Shown here: positions 12,301-24,096 of the stretch, in pieces
Position numbering within the stretch: position 1 is the stretch's first letter
Layout of the letters: the number at the start of each line of letters is the position of its first letter
Assembly: GCA_026122225.1 (NCBI GenBank)
Contig: JANEZZ010000800.1
Span: 372,001-436,000 of the forward strand
Length of the DNA: 64,000 bases
Direction: 5' to 3'
Source: Heloderma charlesbogerti
Taxonomy: Eukaryota > Chordata > Lepidosauria > Squamata > Helodermatidae
Position numbers and translations under genes: made by a program
The notes under the pieces: model-generated
The model's database searches: none
The model's input: the letters and a program-made list of their open reading frames with translations, nothing else
What the model was told of the DNA's origin: nothing

Positions 12301-15066
12301 CTTACTGATGTTAATGATAACACTCCTTTGTTCCGAGCAACCAAGTATGAAGCAAATATTGGGTCAGATGTTCCAAGAGGTACGTCTGTCATTAAGGTTT
12401 TAGCTTCCGATGCTGATGAGGGCACCAATGCAGACATAACTTACATAATTGAAGCAGATTCTGAAAATGTTCAAGAGAATTTAGAAATTGATCCCTTGAC
12501 TGGTGTAATAACTACAAAAGAAAGTTTAATTGGTTTAGAAAATGAGTTTCTCACTTTCTTTGTTAGAGCACTGGATGGTGGAACCCCACAAAAGGAATCT
12601 AGTGTTCCTGTCTATGTTAGAATACTGTCCCCTGACATACGTCTTCCAAAATTTTCAGAACCATTTTATTCTTTCACTCTTTCTGAAGATACTCCTATTG
12701 GAACTGAGATTGATACTATACGAGCAGAGCACAGTCAGACCTTGCAATATATTCTTGTTAAAGGGAATACTCCTGAAAGTAACAGAGATGAATATTTTAT
12801 GATAGACAAGCAGAATGGAAGGCTGAAACTTGAGAAAAGGCTAGACCATGAGACAACAAAGTGGTACCAGTTTTCAGTGCTAGCACATTATATGAATGAA
12901 GATTACAAAGTTGTCTCTTCAGTAGACATCAGCATTCAAATAAAAGATACAAATGACAATCAACCAATCTTGGAGTCCAATCCATATGAAGCATACATTG
13001 TGGAAAACATGCCAAGTGGAACAAAAGTAATACAAGTGAAAGCTATTGACCAAGATTCGGGAAGCAATGGACAGGTTACTTACAGGCTAGAGCCAACAGA
13101 AGATGCTGATATCACTGAGTTTTTTGCCATAGATATGGAAACAGGCTGGATTACCACTCTGAAAGAACTTGACCATGAGAGGCAGGACAAATACAGAATT
13201 ACTGTGGTGGCATCTGACCGTGCTGAAAAAATGCAGTTGTCCTCTACTGCAGTTGTTGACGTTTCTGTAACTGATGTGAATGACAACCCTCCACGTTTCA
13301 CTGCAGAGATTTATAAAGGAACAGTCAGTGAAGATGACCCAACGGGAGGAGTAGTTGCTATTTTAAGCACTGCTGATGCTGATTCTGAACATGCTAACAG
13401 ACAAGTCAGCTATTTTATTACAGGTAAATATTTAGAAATGCTGCCAAATTGGTTTGGCTTTAGATACTTTTAGATAATGTATATAATATTTCTACAATGT
13501 TAATGTTATATTATCCCTTGCCCACTTATTTATGAAGCTCACTGTTGTGTACCCCAGACAAATGTATTGTTCTTCAAAGTATTTGGGTAAGAAATAACAA
13601 ATTTATGTAGCAGGGCTTAGAAGCCCAGTTTTAGCATTAGAATTGCATGTTATAAGAAACAAGGAACGGTTACTGAAAACAGCAGCCCCACATTGATTTT
13701 TACTCTATGTTGTAATGTCATCATGCTGTGTGTTTCTCCATCCTCACTCATATCACTGGCTGTTCCTGGTAGGATCAGAGAATCCACAGTGTGTTGACAT
13801 CAGGGGGCGGGGTGGGGTGGGCACCAACTTTTAGTACAATTTACAAGAGCAGGAGCAGGATAAGAACTCTATAGTGCTGTCATTTTGACTGGCAGCATCA
13901 TATAACTTGAAGCATAGCAAACTATTCTCTTCCCCATTTAGCCAGTATGCCTTACCTGTATTATTTATCATTTCTGTGGCATAGTTGTACAAATGTTCAG
14001 CACAATTATTGCATGAATTCCATATCAAAGTTTCCCTTGAAGTAATCACTACACATTTAAAACAGTGTCTCCATTTATTTGTTGTGTCCATTATGTATTT
14101 TGCAATGTTGATTCTGTTTGCATACTAACAATTAATTGCTAGTAATGGGAGAGGGAGGAACATTCCAAGACCCATATGGCTCTTACGTAGCAGTAGACAG
14201 TGTACCTGCTAGTGCATATAACACTCTCACCTCCTACCCACCAAACCTGTCAGAACTAAGAGCATTGGATGTAGATTCTCCCTTCTGTAAGCAAACGTTG
14301 CAGTTTCAGAATGCAATCCTTCCTGCACAATCTAATCCTATTTTGCCTCTTTCAGTTGAATGACTTTTATTATTATTAATTGTTTAGGAGGTGATCCACT
14401 GGGACAATTTGCTGTGGAAAATATACAGAATGAATGGAAAGTATATGTCAGAAAGTCTCTGGACAGAGAAGTAAAGGATAATTATCTTCTAAATATCACC
14501 GCTACTGATGGGATGTTTGCAACAAAAGCTGTGGTGGAGGTTAAAGTCCTTGATTCGAATGACAATAGCCCTGTTTGTGAAAAGGTACTAGCATGGATTT
14601 TTAATGTTTTAGTAACCTATCTGCCAATGTATACCTATGTCGATCATTTGTGAAATATGGACCATCTAAAAGAAAGCAAGAAAATACAACTTCCTTCTAT
14701 TTTACAAAAGTTTCTTGGCCCAGTCACCTTCAGGTGACTGTTAATCTGATACAAGTGACCGCACAAGTGGCCATATAAAATCATGCCTTGATAGTGTATG
14801 CTTAGTGGACAACACTTTTGAGGTTCTTAATATTCAAGTATGTTTTGAACTGGCTCAAGGAAACGAATTTGGCTCTTTTCCCTAACAATATTATATATGT
14901 TGTACCTGTGTTAAATTTTACAGCCCAGTTGTTTTGTTCATTCAAGTCAATGTTTAAAATATCTTGAGCATAGGAGGGAGCAAGGGGACAGTATATATAC
15001 ACTGTACACAGTGGAAATATTAAATAATAATGCATTCTATTATCTAGAGCATTTTTGTGGATCTTC

Positions 15067-15101
<35 letters not shown>

Positions 15102-15126
15102 TTTCACATACACAGGTATGCGCGCC

Positions 15127-15159
<33 letters not shown>

Positions 15160-18100
15160 CATTTACACAGAAAGACATACTAAAGTGATAATTATTTTGG
15201 GAATTGTAAGTGCCATGTATTTTCATTCTTTATGTCCCAACTTGCCAAAATCTTTAAACATTTGATATTAATAATGGCATCTCTACTTAGTCCATTTCCA
15301 AGTTTCCTGTGCAATTTCTGAATAGTCCCTCAAACCCACTGAATACTATCTTTAAACCCTTTTAGGCATTGTACAGTGAGGCTGTTCCAGAAGACTCCCC
15401 ACCTGGCAAACTCATCATGCAAATCTCAGCCACAGATGCAGATATTCGTTCCAATGCAGAAATAACTTATACACTACACGGTTCTGGAGCAGAAGACTTC
15501 ACACTTGGTCCAGAGACAGGTAGTATTCAGAGGATATTGTAAGCTAGGAGCACAATACTAACCCTCCAGTGTTAATGGGTGGAGGGGGTTAGGTTAGGGC
15601 TGTGTGTTGTTGGCTCTCAGCTGACCTCCTTCAGCGGAGAGGACCACCACTGGGAGAGGGGAGTGCTGCAGTAGCGGAGGCCTCTGTGGCACCCTGACAG
15701 TTGGAAAGCTACACCGGTGATTCTTCCACTGGCAACAACTGGCAAAAAGCTCCAGATCAGGGTGTTTCCTGGACAGTGGTAGAGAGGAGCCAGCTTCGGA
15801 ACCACTGGATCCAGAGCCGCTCCATTCCCCCAGATGGGCCCAATCCAGGCCTGTCAACTATGCCAGACCTGAATGTGATTGCACAGATGCACTGGATGGA
15901 AAAACCTAGCAAATCCCTCCCCATACACACCTGCCCAGTGCAAACTGGCTCAGTTTGGAACATGGCAGAGGGTCTGCTGCTCCACTCCTCCGTAGCCCTA
16001 TTCAGGGTTGTTCTGCCTTCCATTATGTCTTCTGAATGCTTGATTAATCAAGCCTGTTGCTTAGAGCTGAAAGATAAAGTAAATAAAAATATTAGTTGAC
16101 TGCATCACCCACTCGTTTGCGTACTTTTAGCTTTAGAAGTGTCTGTCAGCAGAGTTCCTTTACAATTCAGTCTTATGCATATTTGCTTAGAAATAAGTCT
16201 CACAGTGTTCAGTGGGCGTAACATGTGTTTTTAGGTTTGCATATTTAATTAATTTAGCAAGGGCTATTTTATACTTGTGGTTCTGGCTGTTCCTTTTGTT
16301 TTAGTTGTTAGTGTTTGGAATTGTTTTGATTCTATCATTGTTTTAATTCCATGATTACTACTGCGTGGGCTTGATGGACATTCTGTATAATTTGGTCATT
16401 ATTTATTTGTTACATTTGTATCCCGGCCTTTCTCTACAGCTCAAAGTGGCATTAGTAGGGATGGCGGAGAAATCTGCCACGGACTCCAATGAGGCCAGGT
16501 TCTTTAGAATCCAGCCCCCCGGAGTCTGTGGTGGAACAGACAATCCCCCCCGGGACAGACCCTATCTGGTCGTCGGCCAGTCCGGGCCGTCCGCAGCCGT
16601 CTGCTGCTCCGTCTGCGGATGCAAATGGCTGCTGTCTCCTGAGGACAGCGCAGTGGAGAAGGTGCGGCAAAAGCAGGAGCATCCCCGCTCTTTGCCATGA
16701 TAGGCTACGTAAGTATTTACGTAGCTTATCACAGCAAAGAGCAGGGACGCAAATGGCGTCCGCTACGCCATTTGCGTCGCTACTGTTTTCGTGATAGGCT
16801 ACGTAAATACTTACATAGCTTATCACGGCAAAGAGCGGAGACGCAAATGGCGTCCGCGCTTTAGCCGTGATAGGCTACGTAAGTATTTACATAGCCTACC
16901 ATGGCTAACGCAGGGTCGCAAATGGCGTCTGCTACACCGGACAGCATTTGCATCTGCAGCCCAGCTGCAGACGGAAGTCTGGCTGCAGACGGGTCCGGGG
17001 AGTGGAGCCAGCTGGGGAGGATTCCGAAGGGAGGGACAGATCGCCTCTTCCCCCCCCCCAGCGGATGCCGTGGAACGGAACCAGGTAAGTGATCCGTCCA
17101 CCCCTAGGCATTAGGTTGGTCACGAATAGGGATTTGAATCTTGACTTCCCAAAGCTCTAGCCACTACACATCACTGTCTCAAGGCTGATGATAGAAACAC
17201 TGCTCATTTCCAGAATGATAAGACATGATAAGACAACTTTTTAATTATTGTTACTCAGTTCACTGTCCTAGTCTTAATGCATACATTGGGCACCTGTGTA
17301 GCAAGAAACAGGTGCCCAAGAAACAACTGCATCCATAAATTTGACTGTTATTGTATTGTCGGATGTCACAGAGTTCAGTACAGTGAGTCTCTAAGTCTAT
17401 ATAGAGTTGATTTCTCATGACCTACAGTTCTGCTTTCATTTGTCACCCTTCCCTTATCGACTCATTTCACAGTGTTCCTATTCCTTAGTGCTTCATCCTC
17501 TTCTATCACCATGTTCCATAGCCAACCGTGAGACCTTTAAGCCTTTCCCAGGAATGCTGATGGTGCAGGTATCTCCAAGAGTAGGCGACTTACATCTTTT
17601 GTAGGAAGTCTGAAAAGCTTCTTCATTTTTCTGAACCAGTTTCATTGACTTGTAGCCTTATGCCAACGTGCACTTCCTGTAAGTGCTTTAAAGTGCAGCG
17701 GCTGACAGAACTAAACATGGGCTTAGTTTTGTGGGGCCATCTTTAAATATCAACAGTCACTGTGGAATTATGCCACTGGGAGGTAGGAGGAATGTTTTCC
17801 AGAGGCTGCTGTTCATGTTTACTAAAGACAAAAAGAAAACTCACCATTTAGTTTTAAAATGAGTTGGAGATCTTTTGTGGAATGTTCAGTTCTTGCTATT
17901 AAAGCCCTTCCTTTGCTTTGCTTTTGTTGTTTCATTTATAGGTGAGCTGAAAACATTAGCAACACTTGACCGTGAGCAGAAATCTGTATATACTCTTATG
18001 GTCAGGGCTTCAGATGGAGGAGGAAGATTTTGCCAGGCCAATATTATTCTGAATATAGAAGATGTGAATGATAACGCCCCAGAGTTTATAACTGATCCAT

Positions 18101-21100
18101 ACTCTATCACAGTATTTGAAAACACTGAGCTGAAAACTCTGTTGACAAGAGTACAAGCTACAGATGCAGATGCAGGTATGACTTATTGAGCAGCATTTCT
18201 AATACAACCCCAACACTGAAATAATTCAGAACTAATATGAATTAATGTGCTTGTTATATTTCATAGTTCTTCACTCCTTTCAAGATTGAGATATGCAGAT
18301 ATAGATGTAGCAGGGCACAAGCTCCCTCACTCCCAGCTGAACATCCCAGTGCATGCTCTACAAACAGCTTCTGCTTGCTGTGCTAAGAGCTTGATCCTAT
18401 ACAGAAGTTGGTGCTCCTAAGCCCATAGAAATTAGCGACCTTAGGTGCCTCTAATTCTATATGAGATCAGGCTGTAAACTTCACAATACAGAATCTTCTA
18501 TCCCCTAGGGCAGCGGTAGGCAACCTGGTGGGAGGTCCAGGGGGTATGTTCGCCCCCTCACCACCACCCATGCAGGCTGCAGAAAAAGACATTTTGGTGG
18601 CAGACCAGTACTGTGTGCAAAAAGGGTCAAATTTAGCTTTTTCTGAAGCTAAATTTGACCCTTTTAGAGTTCCGATAATGCTAAAGCCGCCAATCGTTTG
18701 GCTATTGCTGCTGAATTCTGTGGCATGGCAAGGGCCTCATGTGACCTGCAGGTCACATGTTGCCTACCTGTGCCCTAGGGATTCTTACTCGCCCGGTGAA
18801 AAAGACATTTGCTGCCAACGAATTGATGAGCATTTGTGGATGCCTGGTACCTATTACTGGGGACAGGGTCATGTCCTTAAGAGGCTTTGATGGCAAAGAG
18901 CTGCCCAAACTAGCTCTGTGATCATAAGTGATGGTATGCGATATCTAGACTCATCATGAATACACATGCATTCTTATGACACTGGAGCCCATGCACTCAA
19001 CAGATGGTACGTAGAAGTCTTTATGAAAGGTTGTTTTGACCAAACCTTTGTGCAGATTTGTATATTACTGTGTACATAGTAATATATGGATGATTCAATA
19101 TCCATTATATTTTTCCATCTATATAGTTTGTGTGTATGGCTGTTCAGAGTTGTTGCTGAAGAAATCCATTACTGTTAAGAGAATGCCATTAAGAGCCTCG
19201 CTTTGTTTTTTTAATTGCAGGATTAAATCGGAAGATTCACTATTCCCTGGTAAATTCTGCAGATGGGCAGTTTTCTATTGATGAATTCTCTGGGATTGTT
19301 CAGCTGGAAAAGCCTTTAGATCGGGAGTTACAGGCTGTGTATTCTTTGACTTTGAAAGCTGAAGATGACGGTTCCCCCAGAAGACTGTCTTCTACTGGTA
19401 CTCTTGTGGTTTCTATTCTGGATATAAATGACAATCCACCTGTCTTTGAGTACAAAGAGTACAGTGCAACTGTATCGGAAGACACAGTGATTGGAATGGA
19501 GATTCTTCAGGTCTATGCTGCTAGCCGGGACATTGAAGCCAATGCAGAAATCACCTATTCTATAGTCAGTGGGAATGAACATGGAAAATTCAGTATTGAT
19601 TCAAAAACAGGTAATCATATATAGCTGCTAATGAGTGGGGAAAATAAATAGATTTAGTAACCCACACATAGGTGTTTCTTTTTACCTCCACCCAATAATG
19701 TATTGTGTTAATGACCAAATTACATATAGTAAAATTGTATTTAGTCAAAGATCCCAAGGGAGATGAAAGGCATTGAGATAGAAAAAACCTTCAGGTAAAT
19801 GATTATTGCACTGCAATAATCAGTGGATTTATTTTGGCGGCCTCCCAAAGATGATGACACAGTTTCACCTGATGCCATGATATGACGTTCCCATGTGAAA
19901 GGAATGCAGATTCAGAGTATTATAGGCTTAGCGTACACATTTTATTTACTTGCATATCGCCTGGATGTCCAGTATGTCCAATATTTCAGCAGTTTTCATG
20001 TCAGTTTTGTCACATTAAAGGAAAACATACCAAAGGTAATATGAAACTATTTGCCATAGGTCTTGAGTACAGTGGTCCCAATCCAGATAAAGTTGTACTT
20101 ATCCCTAGTGGGAAAAGTTAGCCTTAACTCCAGTCTATTCATTTTAGTATGACTTAAGCATAACGAACTTCATTTAGTTCAGGGCCAGGTTTGTTTGAGG
20201 TATATAAGGTTTTTGCAAATGCCAGTAGTCGCATGTTGTGAGGTGTACCAGCTCCCTATGACTTAGGAGGCTTCCAATATTAATAGATAACTAACTAATT
20301 ATGCCCAAAGTCTTCACAGTTTGTATCACCCTCCACAAGTAGAGCAATGAATGTGCTGATGAAAGGGACAGGGCTAGCACACTCCCTCTCCTCCTGTGGT
20401 TAGTTTTCTCAGATATAGAACACCTGAATAAAGCCAGTGACAGATCTAATCCATCCCCTTCTCTCCGTCAGGTTAACTGCCTACTCCTCAACTGACAAAT
20501 GCCAGTGAAACCATGTTCTTTCCCCCTTTGCTCACTGATTTTATCATGGAGCAGGGGCCTCCATCTTGACAGACAACTCCTGAGGCTCAGTTGCCAAGCC
20601 TGTCAGATCACTTTGTTACATGTGTGTTTTTTCTTGTGGGTGAATATCTACTTTATTCTGGAATAAGAGTCATAATATATCCGACCTTCTGGGGACACCT
20701 CCAGGAAGTGGAAATGCAGCTAGTTACAGGTATTTTCCGGCTGAGGGCCAAAGTAAATGTTCTTCTAATCACACATAGCGAAGCTATGCATGATAGGTGT
20801 GTTTGCTGCAGTGTATGCACACATGGCCCCAATTTATATCGGAACTATGGCACTCCAGGAAGAGGGAAGTGGGAAGTAAACTTTCTCTCCTACCTCTTTT
20901 CATCCCAAAATTTCATCCCCATGCCAGTGGATACTTGCTTTCCAATGGAGAGTTTTTTCTCTTTTTTTAACTCCCCTGTGGGAGAGTGGAATTTTGGGAT
21001 GAAAGTCGGGGGAGAGGGGGAGATTTCACAAACACAGACACGAAGCACCACAGTCCCAAATCAAATTGGGGCCCCGTCTGTATAAATGGAGCAAGGAAAC

Positions 21101-24062
21101 CTATCACTCGTAGCTTTACTATATGTGATTGGAAGAACATTCAGTTTGACCCTAAGATTGAGTTCTATTGATAAGTTCCATTGAGGATATATGAGGACTA
21201 ATCCAACTTTAGAAACATGTTTCTGTTTTCATGAGCAAAGTGTTCAGTTATTTTGCATGCTCTACAAAGCAAAGAGATGCAGTAGTGCATTATGATATGC
21301 ACAAAAGACATTTGAAAACAGAGGTGATCGCTGACCCTGAAATAACTTAATGGGTACTTTTTGAAAGTTCCAATTATCACTGTATTTACCTCAGTAGAAA
21401 AGTATTTAGCATGTGGTTTTTCTTCTAGGTGCTATTTTTATTATTGGAAGCCTTGATTATGAGAGCTCCCCTGAGTATTATCTGACAGTGGAAGCTACAG
21501 ATGGAGGAACACCTTCTCTGAGTGATGTTGTAACGGTGAATATAAATGTAACAGATATCAATGACAACACTCCAGTATTCAGTCAAGACACGTACACAGC
21601 AGTAATTAGTGAAGATGCTGAAGTTGAACAATCAGTTATCTTGGTATGTATCTTGATTCTCTCTTTCCCGACATATTCTTATATGGTTTTTATATTTTTG
21701 AGGAATAAAATTATGCTTAATGGGTGCAGTAAGGGTGTATTGTGTCGTTCTATAATTGCCACAGTTTTTGAAATAGTATTTAAAAGTAAGGGTATAAGAA
21801 TAGTGGAAAGTCCAAAATATTTGCGTGCCAATTGTGTAACCAAGTCTGCATTATGAATGCATTTTCAGTGAGATTAAAGGCAAATTAATTTAACTGACAT
21901 TAATTTAACTGACAGTGTTCTGAATATCAGAATTTTTACTTTGAGAAGCTCAGCTTATTGAAAGTACAGCAGTGGACCTGTTTTTAATGATAACTCAATG
22001 TCTTCTAGGTTATGGCAGCTGATGCTGATGGGCCTTCAAACAACCATATTCGCTATTCAATTATAGATGGCAACCAAGGGAACCCTTTCACAATTGACCC
22101 TACTTTGGGTGAAGTTAAAGTGGCTAAACTTCTTGACAGAGAGATGGTAAGCTCCTACATTTTGAGATTTAGGGGATACTTTTTCAGGCCATATTGCTGC
22201 ATAATATCCAATTGTTTCAATTAAGTTTTCACACAAATAAGCTTAACAAGAGGGACAGAGACCTGAGTGTGCCAGTGAGAGGAGAGATCTGGTTCTTGCT
22301 GGCCTCATCCCCTCCAGGCAGTTCTTCAGTGGAGGGAAGGGTGGAGGGACAAGATTCAGGCCTACCTGGAAATCATAGCATCTGTCTTGGAAGCACTTCT
22401 TCCATAGGTGCACTAGACTGTAGCACTCCCATTTAATTCTTTTTTTTTCTTTTCTTTTTTGGCAAGTGGTGAGATTAATATCAGTGACAATCAGTTGTAC
22501 TACTTGTGAGCATAATCCCTTATTAAGGACTTGCAAATCGGCAAAATTCAAGCTCACCAAAGTTCTCCAAGTTCCATCTTGAAGCTCATTCCAACTCAAG
22601 TCTGTATCAGATTGTGAGCTTTGTGTTTTTTTCACATGAAAATCTGTGCATATTTCCGTGCATATTTTTTCCAAATCCACGCATCAGTTGTGCGCATTTT
22701 TGAAATGTACTCATTCTTCTCCCATGATTTAAAGCGTGTTTGTGCACATTTTTGAAATGTACTCATGCTGTTTCTTTTTGGTTCGCAAATCACAATTTAA
22801 CCTTGGAAATGTACAGACTTCGATAGCAGATTGTATCCGAGTCCATATTTGGTCCAGAAGGTGCTAACTGGGTAAAATCCTGATCAAATGTGAACTGAAA
22901 CTAATCTGAGCCAATGTGAGAAGTTATCTCGTGGAAGGAAGCAGAGTTAAAGTTGTGGAGTGTTGTCTAAGGTGCAGAGTTGATGTTTTAATAGGCTGGT
23001 GGTCAAGCCTGAACAGTGTGTCTGTCTGAAAAGTGTGAAAAATAAGTCCGCAGTTGCTGTCTTCTATACATACAAGTCTTCTACACAAAACCCCATAATA
23101 CAGCTTCAGAATATGTGGGTTATAATATTTATTTTTATTTTTTATTTTAAAAAATATGTATACTGCCTTTTCCTCTTAATGTATATATGTGTTTTATTCT
23201 TAAGATCTCAGGTTACACTCTGACAGTTCAAGCATCAGACAATGGAAACCCACCTAGAATCAACATAACAACAGTCAATATCGATGTATCTGATGTAAAT
23301 GACAACCCACCGGTGTTCTCAAAAGGGAATTATAGCGTTATCATCCAGGTAATGTACATATTGCACTGTAGCATTTGATATCTGCTGTTTGATTTCTGTA
23401 GCACTAGTGAACTGCCGCCATAATGTTGACTGGGTTCAATAATGGGCTGGATGGGGGTGAACAAACTGAGATTAAATCCGAACAATGCAGAGGTACTGTT
23501 GGGCAGTGCCTGGCTTGGAAATTGAGATTCAGCCTGTTCTGGAAGGGGTTGCACTCCCCCTGAAAGCTTAGGACTAAGTGTGTTCCTTGACTCTATGCTG
23601 GCCCGGGAGTCTGAGCTGGCAAGGAGGCACCACATTGGGTAGGGACATTCACCTATAGATAAAAGGCAAGTGAATTTTTTCAAACCCTGTACATTAGTAA
23701 CAGCAGCTCACTGATTCAGTTATAGTGATTCACTGAAAGTCAGTGGTTAGCAAGTAATAAACAGTGGTAAATGTTAACAGTGATCAATTTGCCCTCTTGC
23801 ACAGCCATCAAAATATGTGCGCACAGATTAACTTGTTAAAAGCCCTGTGTGTACTCCCTAATGTAAACTGCCGTGCCAAGAAGTAGGTTTGTACAGTGTC
23901 ATCTGAAGGCTGGATTTGAAATGATAAGGAGTCTTGGCATTTACACTACTCAAAGTCAAACAATTATGTTTCGATGCACTTGGAAAGGAGAGAGATTGTA
24001 ATGTTGATGGAGCTGAAGTAGCAGACATTGGCAAATGTGTCATTTTAAATACAAATATGAGC

Positions 24063-24096
<34 letters not shown>

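Larger units (their letters stand above)
16390..17185 (-). mobile_element. MIR-like tRNA SINE, split by a hAT MITE
   Basis: The left fragment (16390-16455, tttgtatcccggcctttctc and agctcaaagtggc) is the SINE tail in reverse complement. The right fragment (17107-17185, gatttgaatcttgacttccc and ctctagccactacacatcac) is its tRNA-like head. The two halves belong to one SINE interrupted by the element at 16456-17106. Confidence 0.7.

Noticed and set aside
9448..13473. A 1341-residue open frame as a stand-alone gene starting at the ATG at 9448
   Set aside because: It is the giant FAT1 exon read from an internal Met; the true exon starts at the splice acceptor at 9356, and the last 17 codons after 13423 are intron.
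14802..15265. Open frames rich in Cys/Val or His/Thr repeats
   Set aside because: They are translations of the CA microsatellites at 15069-15159.
20591..21085. 164-codon open frame as a small gene
   Set aside because: It crosses the foldback at 20744-21152, has no recognisable domain, and codes oppositely oriented copies of the same repeat.
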